Source: Pseudomonas sp. Os17
GTDB lineage: Bacteria; Pseudomonadota; Gammaproteobacteria; Pseudomonadales; Pseudomonadaceae
DNA: 64,000 bases
Direction: 5' to 3'
Assembly: GCF_001547895.1 (NCBI RefSeq)
Contig: NZ_AP014627.1
Span: 1,491,501 to 1,555,500 of the forward strand
Positions within the stretch are counted from its first letter, which is position 1. Each line of letters starts with the position of its first letter. Shown piece after piece: positions 27,524 through 36,294 of the stretch. The position numbers were made by a program, and so were the translations under genes. The notes below the pieces were generated by a model. It did not search any database. It was given only the letters and a program-made list of their open reading frames with translations, and was not told the origin of the DNA.

Positions 27524-28294
27524 ATGGCCAGCAAGGTCGAAAGCGGCAGTGTGCGTTCCGTGGAACGGGCCCTGGGGATTGTCGAGTTACTCGGTCAGCA
27601 CCAGGCCCTGGGGCTGGAGGAGTTGCACTACCTGACCGGGCTGCCCAAGGCGACGGTGTCGCGCATGTTGCTGACCTTGCAGGAGCAGGGCTGGATCTAC
27701 CGGGGCTTGAGTGACCGGCGCTATCGCTTGAGCGCGCGCAGTCTGTTCGGCGACAGCCGACAAAGGTTCAAGCGCCGCCTGGTGGAGCAGGCGGTGCCCT
27801 GGCTGCTGGAATTGAGTGCACGCACCGGGCTGGTCAGCGACTTGTCGGGTTTCGACGGCGAGCACCTGGAAGTCCTGGAAAGCGCAGTGCCCCCGGTGTT
27901 GCGCAAGCGTTACCCGATCAACAGCCGGATTGTCGGCCAGCATGCCAGTCTGTTTCATTCGGCCATGGGCAAGGCGTGCCTGGGGGCCCTGGCCAGCGCT
28001 GAAGTCCAGCGGTTGGCCGAGCGCGAGCGAGTACCGGTCGAAGATCAGCAACAGGCTTGCGCCCAGTCCCAGCACCTGGGGTTTGGCCAGCGTACTGAAG
28101 GCCACTGGGAGTATCCGGTGCGCCTGCCTTTTCTGATCCGCGCCGTGGCCTTGCCGTTGCAGGCCGAAGGCCGGGTGATCGGCAGCATCGCCCTGCATTG
28201 GCCGATGGATTTGGCCTGTGTCGAGCAGGTGCGCAGTCGTCATTTGCGATTGCTGGCCGAAACCGTCGAACAGCTGCAGAAAACCCTCGCCTGA
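27524..28294 (+). CDS. IclR-family transcriptional regulator
   Basis: 256 residues. N-terminal winged helix at about residues 8-65 (SVERALGIVELLGQHQALGLEELHYLTGLPKATVSRMLLTL), then the IclR effector domain (LSDLSGFDGEHLEVLESA, INSRIVGQHASLFHSAMGKACLGAL). Lies 86 bp after the amidase on the same strand, so it probably regulates that operon in response to its substrate. Confidence 0.92.
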   Translation: MASKVESGSVRSVERALGIVELLGQHQALGLEELHYLTGLPKATVSRMLLTLQEQGWIYRGLSDRRYRLSARSLFGDSRQRFKRRLVEQAVPWLLELSARTGLVSDLSGFDGEHLEVLESAVPPVLRKRYPINSRIVGQHASLFHSAMGKACLGALASAEVQRLAERERVPVEDQQQACAQSQHLGFGQRTEGHWEYPVRLPFLIRAVALPLQAEGRVIGSIALHWPMDLACVEQVRSRHLRLLAETVEQLQKTLA

Positions 28295-28517
28295 GCCGTT
28301 CCCGGGCGGCGCAGGCGCGCAATGCGTGATCCATGCTTGGCGTGACTGGCAGCGGGGCGCCGAGCAAGGCCCGGATCCGTCCGGCGCGAGCGCCGCAGGT
28401 TTGTTCCTGAACTAAAGCCGCGGCTTGCCACTCTATCGCAGGGCGCCGCCCGAGCACGGCGTTTGCCAGCCTTACGGCAGCCGGTTAAGGTGGCGCCTTC
28501 TGTTCAAGGGAGCTTGC

Positions 28518-29099
28518 ATGCGTACGCCGATCCGCCTACTTCTCAGCCTGCTCGGGGTACTGGCGCTGCCGGTCCAGGCCAACTGGTACCTGGACAACGA
28601 GTCATCCCGCGTGTCCTTCATCACCACCAAGAACGCCAATATTTCCGAAGTGCAGCGCTTCCTGGTGCTGCACGGCAAGGTCGATGGCAAGGGCCAGGCG
28701 CTGGTGCAGATCGAGATGGACTCGGTCAGCAGCGGCATTCCTCTGCGCGATGAACGCATGCGCCAGGAACTGTTCCAGGTGCAGCAGTTTCCCGAGGCGC
28801 AGATCACCGCACACATCAACCTGCGCCCGATCAACGACCTGGCTCCCGGTGCACAGATCGAGCTGTTGCTGCCGGTCACCGTGACCCTGCACGGCCAGGA
28901 ACACACTTACAACGCCGAACTGCTGGCCACCCGCCTGGATGACCGGCGCTTTCAGGTGGTGACCCTGGAACCCCTGGTGCTCAACGCCGAAGACTTCAAC
29001 CTGGCCACGGGGTTGGACAGCCTGCGCAAGCTTGCGGGGCTTTCGGCCATCAGTTTCTCGGTGCCGGTGGGTGCGGTGCTGATCTTCACGGCGCGCTGA
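28518..29099 (+). CDS. YceI-like periplasmic lipocalin-fold protein
   Basis: 193 residues from ATG 28518 (AAGGGAG site). Signal peptide about residues 1-20, ending LPVQA, followed by NWYLDNESSRVSFITTKN, the common YceI start. YceI proteins bind polyisoprenoid lipids; some are stress-induced. The next gene (cardiolipin synthase) starts 1 bp after the stop, so they are co-expressed, which fits a lipid-related role. Confidence 0.88.
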   Translation: MRTPIRLLLSLLGVLALPVQANWYLDNESSRVSFITTKNANISEVQRFLVLHGKVDGKGQALVQIEMDSVSSGIPLRDERMRQELFQVQQFPEAQITAHINLRPINDLAPGAQIELLLPVTVTLHGQEHTYNAELLATRLDDRRFQVVTLEPLVLNAEDFNLATGLDSLRKLAGLSAISFSVPVGAVLIFTAR

Positions 29100-29100
29100 A

Positions 29101-30258
29101 ATGCGCGCGGCGGTGTTTCCCTGGCGTGAAGGCAACCGCTTCGAGTTGCTGATCGATGGTCCCGAATTCTTTCCGCGCATGCTGCTGGCCATCGTCCGCG
29201 CCCAAGAGCAGGTGGAGCTGGAACTGTATCTGGTGGAGGCCGGGGCCTGCGCCGAGGCCATGGTTCAGGCCCTGGTCCAGGCCGCCGAGCGCGGGGTGCG
29301 GGTGCGTTGCCTGTTCGACGACTACGGCAGCCTGGCCTTTACCCAGCCCCTGCGCCAGCGCCTGACAACTGCCGGTGTCGAATTGCGCTTCTACAACCGC
29401 CTGAAATGGCGCCAGGGCCTGCTCAACCTGTACCGCGACCATCGCAAGCTGCTGTTGGTGGACCAGTCCCTGGCAATGGTGGGAGGCACCGGGGTCACCG
29501 ATGATTTCTGGCAGCCCGAGCACAACAGCTGCGACTGGCATGAAGTGATGGTGGAGATCGCCGGCCCTGCGGTGCGTGACTGGCAGCGGCTGTTTGACCG
29601 GCAATGGAGTGCCAACCTGCACCGGGGGGCCTGGAAGCCCAGTGTGGATTTCGGCCTGCCCCATCTGCCGCGCGTTCCTGACTCGGGGGAGGGCATGGGC
29701 CGGGTGGCGTATGCCGACTCTCGCCAGCATCGCGACATCCTGCACTCTCTGATCCGCGCCCTGCACAGCGGCCAGCAGCGCATCTGGCTGGCAACGCCGT
29801 ACTTCTTGCCCACCTGGTCGGTGCGCCGTTCATTGCGCAAGGCCGCGGCCCGGGGGATCGACGTGCGCCTGCTGCTGACCGGGCCGAACACCGATCACCC
29901 GGCGGTGCGCTATGCCGGGCACCGTTACTACCCGCGCCTGCTCAAGGCCGGCGTGCGGATCTTTGAATACCAGCCGCGGTTTCTGCATTTGAAGATGGCC
30001 CTGGTGGACGACTGGGTCAGCGTCGGCTCGTGCAACTTCGATCACTGGAACCTGCGCTTCAACCTGGAAGCCAACCTCGAAGCCCTGGATCCGTCGCTGA
30101 CCCGCGCGGTGGCGGCCAGTTTCGAGGCGGATTTCGCTCAGAGCGAAGAGATCAGCCTGGCGCAGTGGCGCAACCGGCCGTTGTGGCGGCGGATCAAGCA
30201 GCGGATCTGGGGCTGGGTCGACCGTCTGGTGGTCAACCTGCTGGACCGGCGCGGCTGA
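29101..30258 (+). CDS. clsB: cardiolipin synthase B-like phospholipase D protein
   Basis: 385 residues with two HKD motifs: HRKLLLVD (about residue 115) and HLKMALVD (about residue 298), each followed by the expected GG/SCNFD strings. Transfers a phosphatidyl group between phospholipids at the inner membrane, forming cardiolipin. Length is close to ClsB. Starts right after the YceI gene stop. It lacks the N-terminal membrane segments of ClsA. Confidence 0.9.
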   Translation: MRAAVFPWREGNRFELLIDGPEFFPRMLLAIVRAQEQVELELYLVEAGACAEAMVQALVQAAERGVRVRCLFDDYGSLAFTQPLRQRLTTAGVELRFYNRLKWRQGLLNLYRDHRKLLLVDQSLAMVGGTGVTDDFWQPEHNSCDWHEVMVEIAGPAVRDWQRLFDRQWSANLHRGAWKPSVDFGLPHLPRVPDSGEGMGRVAYADSRQHRDILHSLIRALHSGQQRIWLATPYFLPTWSVRRSLRKAAARGIDVRLLLTGPNTDHPAVRYAGHRYYPRLLKAGVRIFEYQPRFLHLKMALVDDWVSVGSCNFDHWNLRFNLEANLEALDPSLTRAVAASFEADFAQSEEISLAQWRNRPLWRRIKQRIWGWVDRLVVNLLDRRG

Positions 30259-30260
30259 CC

Positions 30261-30369
30261 GTAGCCGCTGGCGCAGGCTGCGAACCGGCCGAAGGGACGC
30301 AACATCTCAAGATCGTCAAGCAAGGCCCTGCGGGCCTTTGCGCAGCCTCGCAGGCTCGGCAGCGGCTAC
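30261..30369. repeat. long palindromic repeat (GTAGCCGCTG...CAGCGGCTAC family), copy 1
   Basis: About 109 bp, bounded by inverted ends GTAGCCGCTG and CAGCGGCTAC, with internal GCAGGCTGCG and CGCAGCCTCGCAGGC arms and GGCCCTGCGGGCC. The same element recurs at 38577, 44523, 60727, 60887 and 61045. It begins 2 bp after the clsB stop. Confidence 0.88.
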
Positions 30370-30442
30370 AGGAATTGCGGGGGTTGTGGCGATTGCAGCG
30401 GCAGCCGGCCAGCGCAGGTCATGCGCCGGCCGGTGTCAGGGG

Positions 30443-32734
30443 TCAGAGCAGTTCGAAGCTCTGTTGCTTGACGTCCTGGGAGTCCAGGCCGATCTGCACA
30501 TTGAAGTCGCCCGGTTCCGCGGCGTACTTGAGCTGGGCGTTGTAGAACTTCAGGTCGTCCTCGGTGATGGTGAAGTGAATGGACTTCTCTTCACCGGCCT
30601 TGAGCATGACTTTCTGGAAGTTCTTCAATTCCTTGATCGGGCGGATCATCGACCCGGCCACGTCCTGGATATACAGCTGCACCACGGTTTCGCCGTCACG
30701 CTTGCCGGTGTTCTTCACGGTCACGCTGGCGTCGAGCTTGCCGCTCTTGTTCAGCGTGGTGGAGGACAGGGCCATGTCCGACAGGCTGAAGCTGGTGTAG
30801 CTCAGGCCATAGCCGAACGGAAACAGCGGGCCGGTGGTGTCGTCGAAGTATTGCGAGGTGTAGTTGCCCGGCTTGCCCGGGGTGAACGGCCGGCCAATGG
30901 TCAGGTGGTTGTAGTAGGTCGGGATCTGCCCCACGGTGCGGGGGAAGGTGATCGGCAGCTTGCCCGACGGGTTGTAGTCGCCGAACAGCACGTCGGCGAT
31001 GGCGTTGCCACCTTCGGTGCCGCTGAACCAGGTTTCCAGGATCGCGTCGGCCTGCTGGTTTTCTTCCAGCAGCGACAGTGGCCGGCCATTCATCAGCACC
31101 AGCACCAACGGCTTGCCGGTGGCCTTGAGCGCCTTGATCAGGTCGCGCTGGCTGGCGGGAATCAGCAGGTCGGTACGGCTCGAAGACTCGTGGGACATGC
31201 CCCGCGATTCGCCCACGGCGGCGACGATCACGTCCGCCTGTTTGGCCGCCTGGACCGCTTCGTCGATCATCTGCTGCGCCGGGCGCGGGTCGTCCACCAC
31301 TTCCGGGGCATCGAAGTTGAGGAAGTTCAGGTAGTCCACCACCTTCTTGTCGGCGGTGATGTTGGAACCCCGGGCGTACACCAGTTGGGCCTTGTCGCCC
31401 AGCACATTGCGCATGCCGTCGTAGAGCGTCACCGACTGCGCCGGCACGCCGGCGGCGGCCCAGCTGCCCATCATGTCGATGGGGGCCTTGGCCAGCGGGC
31501 CGACCAGGGCGATCTTCGCGGTTTTCTTCAGCGGCAGGGTGTCGTTGTGGTTCTTCAGCAGCACCAGGCTGCGGCGGGCGATGTCCCGGGCGTCGCTGCG
31601 GTGCAGGCGGCTTTCGGCGTTGGTGTCGGCCGGGTCGTCCTCGGCCTTGCCGATGCGCACGTAAGGGTCCTTGAACAGGCCCATGTCGTACTTGGCCGCC
31701 AGTACTTCACGCACGGCGTTGTCGATGTCCTTCTGCTCGATCTCGCCGGACTTGAGCAGCCCCGGCAGCTCCTTGCCGTACAGCGAGTCGTTCATGCTCA
31801 TGTCGATGCCGGCCTTGATCGCCAGCTTGGCCGCTTCGCGACCGTCCTTGGCGACGCCGTGGCGGATCAGCTCGATGATCGCCCCGTGGTCGCTCACCGC
31901 CAGGCCCTTGAAGCCCCATTCCTTGCGCAACAGGTCGTTCATCAGCCAGGTGTTGGAGGTGGCCGGCACGCCGTTGATCGAGTTCAGGGCCACCATCACC
32001 CCGCCGGCACCGGCGTCAATGGCTGCGCGGTAGGGCGGCAGGTAGTCCTGGTACATCTTCACCGGGCTCATGTCGACGATGTTGTAGTCGCGACCGCCCT
32101 CCACCGCGCCATACAGGGCGAAGTGCTTGACGCTGGCCATGATGCTGTCCGGCAGGGCCGGGCTCTGGCCCTGGTAGGCATTGACCATGACCTTGGCAAT
32201 GCGCGAGACCAGGTAGGTGTCCTCGCCGAAGCCTTCGGAGGTGCGGCCCCAGCGCGGATCGCGGGAGATGTCCACCATCGGCGCGAAGGTGATGTCCAGG
32301 CTGTCGGCGCTGGCTTCCTTGGCGGCGATGCGCCCGGAGCGGCCGATGGCGTCCATGTCCCAGCTGGACGCCAGGGCCAGGCTGATGGGGAAGATGGTCC
32401 GGTGGCCGTGGATCACGTCATAGGCGAAGAACATCGGGATCTTCAGCCGGCTGCGCATGGCCGCGTCCTGCATCGGCCGGTTTTCCGGACGGGTGATGGA
32501 GTTGAAGGTGCCGCCGATATTGCCCGCGGCGATTTCCTTGCGGATCAGCTCGCGGGGCATTTCCGGGCCGATGCTGATCAGGCGCAACTGGCCGATCTTC
32601 TCTTCCAGGGTCATGCGCTTGAGCAGGTCGTTGATAAAGGCGTCTTTGTTTTCCAGGGGGACCGGGGCAGATTCGGCCAATACAGGGTGACTGGCCAGGC
32701 TGACCAGAAGGCCCAGCAAACACAGCTTATTCAT
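30443..32734 (-). CDS. bglX: periplasmic beta-glucosidase, glycoside hydrolase family 3 (BglX)
   Basis: 763 residues from ATG 32734; signal peptide about residues 1-20 (LLGLLVSLASHPVLAES). GH3 N-terminal barrel with the nucleophile Asp in LAVSDHGAIIELIRHG and the substrate-binding KHFALYGAVEGGRDY, then the C-terminal sandwich and fibronectin-III-like domain (GETVVQLYIQDVAGS). Releases glucose from beta-glucosides in the periplasm. Single gene; upstream is the palindromic element at 32842-32984. Confidence 0.94.
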   Translation of the reverse strand: MNKLCLLGLLVSLASHPVLAESAPVPLENKDAFINDLLKRMTLEEKIGQLRLISIGPEMPRELIRKEIAAGNIGGTFNSITRPENRPMQDAAMRSRLKIPMFFAYDVIHGHRTIFPISLALASSWDMDAIGRSGRIAAKEASADSLDITFAPMVDISRDPRWGRTSEGFGEDTYLVSRIAKVMVNAYQGQSPALPDSIMASVKHFALYGAVEGGRDYNIVDMSPVKMYQDYLPPYRAAIDAGAGGVMVALNSINGVPATSNTWLMNDLLRKEWGFKGLAVSDHGAIIELIRHGVAKDGREAAKLAIKAGIDMSMNDSLYGKELPGLLKSGEIEQKDIDNAVREVLAAKYDMGLFKDPYVRIGKAEDDPADTNAESRLHRSDARDIARRSLVLLKNHNDTLPLKKTAKIALVGPLAKAPIDMMGSWAAAGVPAQSVTLYDGMRNVLGDKAQLVYARGSNITADKKVVDYLNFLNFDAPEVVDDPRPAQQMIDEAVQAAKQADVIVAAVGESRGMSHESSSRTDLLIPASQRDLIKALKATGKPLVLVLMNGRPLSLLEENQQADAILETWFSGTEGGNAIADVLFGDYNPSGKLPITFPRTVGQIPTYYNHLTIGRPFTPGKPGNYTSQYFDDTTGPLFPFGYGLSYTSFSLSDMALSSTTLNKSGKLDASVTVKNTGKRDGETVVQLYIQDVAGSMIRPIKELKNFQKVMLKAGEEKSIHFTITEDDLKFYNAQLKYAAEPGDFNVQIGLDSQDVKQQSFELL

Positions 32735-33133
32735 GAATAGTGTTCTCAAGGGCTCAAGACCGACGCATGAGTGACGCGTCGAACAGCCAAAATTTAGGGA
32801 GCGACTATTGTTGTTCAGATAAATCCAGCACACTTCAGGCCGTGTGAAAACCACTGCGTTCGGCAATACGGCGTTAAAAACAGGCTCGTGCGCGAGTCCG
32901 ATCGGAATGCTCATGTAGGCTCCTACACTTCGCGTCCTCGCCTGTTTTTGCCTTGTCTTGCCTTCACTCGCGACGTTTTCACACCGCCTTATTTCTGAAC
33001 TCTTTTTCGCGCTGGGCATCTTTTAGCCCATCAGCCCGATGCATTCCAGTGGCGCAGGCAGATTTTGCCCCACAGGATGTGTGAAAACGGGCAAAAGATT
33101 CTTTTCCATCAGGTTGTGCAAGGAGCCCCACCC
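32735..33133. other. 399-bp non-coding gap between bglX and the LemA gene
   Basis: Divergent promoter region for bglX and lemA. It holds the nested palindrome listed at 32842-32984; no coding frame with a ribosome-binding site was seen. Confidence 0.6.
32842..32984. repeat. nested concentric inverted repeats, about 143 bp
   Basis: Outer arms GTGTGAAAAC (32842-32851) and GTTTTCACAC (32975-32984); middle arms AAAAACAGGC (32876-32885) and GCCTGTTTTT (32940-32949); inner palindrome GTAGGCTCCTAC (32915-32926). All are perfect and roughly share one centre near 32913-32920. It could be a structured RNA, a cruciform or a palindromic mobile repeat. Confidence 0.65.
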
Positions 33134-33742
33134 ATGAACATCACCCAAAGCCTGCGTTCGAGCTGGCCTGTCGCTGCCCTGTTGCTGCTCACCAGCCTGC
33201 TCAGCGGCTGTGGCATCAACAACATTCCGACCCTGGACGAGCAGGTCAAGGCCGACTGGGGCCAGGTACAGAACCAGTACCAGCGCCGCGCCGACCTGAT
33301 CCCCAACCTGGTGGAAACCGTCAAGGGCTACGCCAAGCACGAGGAAGAAACCCTGACCGCGGTGATCGAGGCGCGGGCCAAGGCCACCTCGATCCAGGTG
33401 GACGCCAAGACCCTGGACAACCCGGAAAAGCTCAAGCAGTTCCAGCAGGCCCAGGACCAGTTGAGCGGAGCCCTGAGCCGCCTGATGGTGGTGTCCGAGC
33501 GCTACCCGGATCTCAAGGCCAACCAGAACTTCCTGGCCCTGCAATCCCAGCTTGAAGGCACCGAGAACCGCATCGCCGTGGCCCGTCGCGACTTCATCCT
33601 GGCGGTGCAGAAGTACAACACCGAGATCCGCACCTTCCCCGGCCGCCTGTGGCACAGCCTGATGTACAGCGACCTGCCGGTGCGTGAATCCTTCGAAGCC
33701 ACCAGCCCTGACGCCGACAAAGCGCCGCAAGTGAAATTCTGA
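33134..33742 (+). CDS. LemA-family lipoprotein
   Basis: 202 residues. Lipoprotein signal with LLSGC, Cys26 acylated. The LemA core follows: QNQYQRRADLIPNLVETVKGYAKHEEETLTAVIEARA and LQSQLEGTENRIAVARRDFILAVQKYNTEIRTFPG. LemA proteins are membrane-attached helical proteins of unclear function, usually encoded beside TPM-domain proteins, as here. The stop overlaps the start of the next gene. Confidence 0.92.
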   Translation: MNITQSLRSSWPVAALLLLTSLLSGCGINNIPTLDEQVKADWGQVQNQYQRRADLIPNLVETVKGYAKHEEETLTAVIEARAKATSIQVDAKTLDNPEKLKQFQQAQDQLSGALSRLMVVSERYPDLKANQNFLALQSQLEGTENRIAVARRDFILAVQKYNTEIRTFPGRLWHSLMYSDLPVRESFEATSPDADKAPQVKF

Positions 33743-34686
33743 TGGCCCTCGGGCAGCGCGTGCTACGAGGCGCGCTGCTGTGGCTGGGGCTGGTGAGTGG
33801 CGCCGTACTGGCGCAACCCTCAGGTTCAACACCCATGGATGGGGTGCCGTTGCGTGCGACGCAGCCCTCTGTCCAGGTCGGGCCTGCACCGGCCACGGCC
33901 ACGGCGACAGCGGCACCGATTGCAAGCCTGTTCCCCCCGTTGACCGGGCGTGTGGTGGACACCGCCCAGTTGCTGACGCCTTCGGCGCAGGTCTACCTGA
34001 CGCAGATGCTCGAACGGCTTGAACAAAGCACCAGCGACCAGGTGGTGGTGGTCACGGTGCCGAGCCTGGGCGGCTACAGCATCGAGGAGTTCGGCCTGCA
34101 ACTGGGCCGGCACTGGGGCATCGGCCGCAAGGACAGGAACAACGGTGTCCTGCTGCTGGTGGCCAAGGACGAGCGCCAGGTGCGGATCGAGGTGGGCTAC
34201 GGGCTGGAAGGGCGGATCGACGATATCTGGGCGCACCTGATCATCAACGACTCGATCATTCCGTACTTCAAGGATGAGCTGTACTCCTCCGGGATCATTA
34301 CCGGCACCACCTCCATCGTGCGTCTGCTGGAGCCCAACAGCACGCGGATGCTGGAGCATCGCTGGGTGGTGCAGAGCTGGTACCAGCAGATCGAATGGCT
34401 GTGGTGGTTCAAGCTGGTGTTTTTCTCGGTGTTCGTCGGCGTGCCGCTGGTCGGGCTCTTGCTCTACACGCGCGACGACGGTGAAGCGGCAAGCGCCGGG
34501 CGGCGCGACACCGGCGATGACTCGTCCAGGCGCGAGCCCAGGGCCGAGCGCGACAGCAGTGCGAGCAGCGGTTCATTCGACTGGTTCGACTCCAGCAGCT
34601 CCAGCTCCAGTTCCAGCTCGGATTCGGACAGTTTCAGGGGCGGCGGTGGCAGTTTTGGCGGTGGCGGGGCGTCTGGCAGTTGGTAG
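33742..34686 (+). CDS. TPM-domain (YgcG-like) membrane protein 1
   Basis: 314 residues: signal peptide 1-24, TPM phosphatase-like domain about 65-190 (LTGRVVDTAQLL, LGRHWGIGRKDRNNGVLLLVAKDERQVRIEVGYGLEG), a membrane helix about 218-242, then a charged linker and a Ser-rich stretch running into a Gly-rich tail. TPM domains bind calcium or act in protein assembly (for example photosystem II repair); the substrate here is unknown. Overlaps the LemA stop by 1 bp. Paralogous to the next gene. Confidence 0.9.
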   Translation: MALGQRVLRGALLWLGLVSGAVLAQPSGSTPMDGVPLRATQPSVQVGPAPATATATAAPIASLFPPLTGRVVDTAQLLTPSAQVYLTQMLERLEQSTSDQVVVVTVPSLGGYSIEEFGLQLGRHWGIGRKDRNNGVLLLVAKDERQVRIEVGYGLEGRIDDIWAHLIINDSIIPYFKDELYSSGIITGTTSIVRLLEPNSTRMLEHRWVVQSWYQQIEWLWWFKLVFFSVFVGVPLVGLLLYTRDDGEAASAGRRDTGDDSSRREPRAERDSSASSGSFDWFDSSSSSSSSSSDSDSFRGGGGSFGGGGASGSW

Positions 34687-34719
34687 TACACGCGGACAAA
34701 CATTAAGGATGAGGTGCTG

Positions 34720-35478
34720 ATGCGACTCTATAAAATCGGCCTGGTGCTGTTGCTCTGGGTCTTCGCGGTCTCGGCCCAGGCCGAACTCAGGTTCCCGGCC
34801 CTGACCGGGCGGGTGGTGGACGACGCGCAGATGATCGAGCCGAGCGTCCGCGCCCAGCTGACTCGGGAACTGCAAGCCCACGAACAGGCCACCAGCGAAC
34901 AGTTGGTGGTGGTGACCCTGCCGGACCTGCAAGGCGCCAGCATCGAGGACTACGGCTACCAGTTGGGGCGCCACTGGGGCATCGGCCAGAAGGACAAGAA
35001 CAACGGCGCGCTGCTGATCGTCGCTCGGGACGAGCGCAAGCTGCGCATCGAAGTGGGCTACGGCCTGGAGGAGCGCCTGACCGACGCCCAGGCCTCGGTG
35101 ATCATCAACCAGGTGATCACTCCGGCGTTCAAGACCGGGCAGTTCAGCAAGGGCATCAGCGACGGGGTTTCGGCCATGCTCCTGGTGCTCGGCGGCACGC
35201 CGCTGGACGAGCCGGCCACGGCCTACGACAGCGGCGGCGAGAGCAGTCCGCAGGACGATTTTGTCCAGCGTCACCCGTGGCTGTTCCTCTTCATGGTGCT
35301 GCTGTTCATCCTGGTGGTGATGGTGGCGCAGGCGCTCGGTTTCATTACCACCACCAGCGGTCGCGGCGGTGGTGGGGGTGGTTTCGGCGGTGGCGGTTTT
35401 GGTGGTGGGTCCGGCGGTGGCGGCTTCAGCGGTGGCGGCGGCAGTTTTGGCGGCGGCGGTTCCTCCGGCGGCTGGTAA
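34720..35478 (+). CDS. TPM-domain (YgcG-like) membrane protein 2
   Basis: 252 residues from ATG 34720 behind AAGGATGAGG. Signal peptide 1-22 (ending SAQA), TPM domain about 24-140 (LTGRVVDDAQMIEP, GRHWGIGQKDKNNGALLIVARDERKLRIEVGYGLEE), one membrane helix about 188-210, and a C-terminal tail made almost wholly of Gly with Phe, Ser and a final W. Clearly paralogous to the preceding protein, so a local duplication with diverged tails. Confidence 0.92.
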   Translation: MRLYKIGLVLLLWVFAVSAQAELRFPALTGRVVDDAQMIEPSVRAQLTRELQAHEQATSEQLVVVTLPDLQGASIEDYGYQLGRHWGIGQKDKNNGALLIVARDERKLRIEVGYGLEERLTDAQASVIINQVITPAFKTGQFSKGISDGVSAMLLVLGGTPLDEPATAYDSGGESSPQDDFVQRHPWLFLFMVLLFILVVMVAQALGFITTTSGRGGGGGGFGGGGFGGGSGGGGFSGGGGSFGGGGSSGGW

Positions 35479-35507
35479 CTCAAAATAAAAAGCGGAAATC
35501 CAACGAC

Positions 35508-36125
35508 ATGGCATTACTCAGTGAATACGAACAACGGCAAGTGGCCGAAGCCATTGCCCGGGTGGAGCAGCAGACCGACGCCGAACTGGTGACAGTGCTG
35601 GCCGCCCGGGCCGACGACTACGCCTATATCCCGCTGCTCTGGGCCAGCCTGCTGGCGCTGGTGGTGCCGGGGCTGGTGCACTACGCCACCGGCTGGCTGA
35701 ACATGCACCTGTTGCTGCTGGCGCAATGGGCGACCTTCATCGTGCTGTGCCTGGTGTTTCGCCTGCCGCGGATCACCACCCGGCTGATCCCGCGCTCGGT
35801 ACGTCACTGGCGGGCCTCCAACCTGGCCCGGCGCCAGTTCCTCGAACAGAACCTGCACCACACCGTGGGCGGCACCGGGGTGCTGATCTTTGTCAGCGAA
35901 GCCGAGCGCTACGTGGAAATCCTCGTGGACGAAGGCATTTCCAAGCGTCTGGATAACAAGCAGTGGAACGGTATCGTGCGCAACTTTACCCAGCAGGTCC
36001 GGCAGGGCCAGACCCTGCAGGGCTTCCTCGACTGCATTGAGGCCAGCGGCGAACTGCTCAAGGCCCATGTGCCCCTGACCCAGGTGCGCAACGAATTGCC
36101 CAACCGCCTGGTGGTGCTCAACTGA
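35508..36125 (+). CDS. TPM-domain membrane protein 3 (short form)
   Basis: 205 residues. Begins with the N-terminal part of a TPM domain (SEYEQRQVAEAIARVEQQTDAELVTVLAARADDYAYIP), then two membrane helices (about 43-95), then the rest of the domain (GTGVLIFVSEAERYVEILVDEGI). The insertion of two helices within the domain is typical of the family's third member in such clusters. Fourth and last gene of lemA-TPM-TPM-TPM. Confidence 0.88.
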   Translation: MALLSEYEQRQVAEAIARVEQQTDAELVTVLAARADDYAYIPLLWASLLALVVPGLVHYATGWLNMHLLLLAQWATFIVLCLVFRLPRITTRLIPRSVRHWRASNLARRQFLEQNLHHTVGGTGVLIFVSEAERYVEILVDEGISKRLDNKQWNGIVRNFTQQVRQGQTLQGFLDCIEASGELLKAHVPLTQVRNELPNRLVVLN

Positions 36126-36294
36126 GCCCCTTGGGGGCCGGCTTGCCGGCCCATGGCCCTTGAGCCTTGCACTGCCCTGGGGAGACGGTTTTTTTACCGT
36201 CGGGTGAATAACTCCGTGCCCCGACGGGGTTTGCTCCCTAAAATACCCGCCACTCCCTGATTCACACCCCGCATCGCCCGAGGCACCTGCCCCC

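Noticed and set aside
30338..32740. An 800-residue open frame antisense to bglX.
   Set aside because: Same reason: mirror of a clear GH3 gene, with no recognisable domain or ribosome-binding site.
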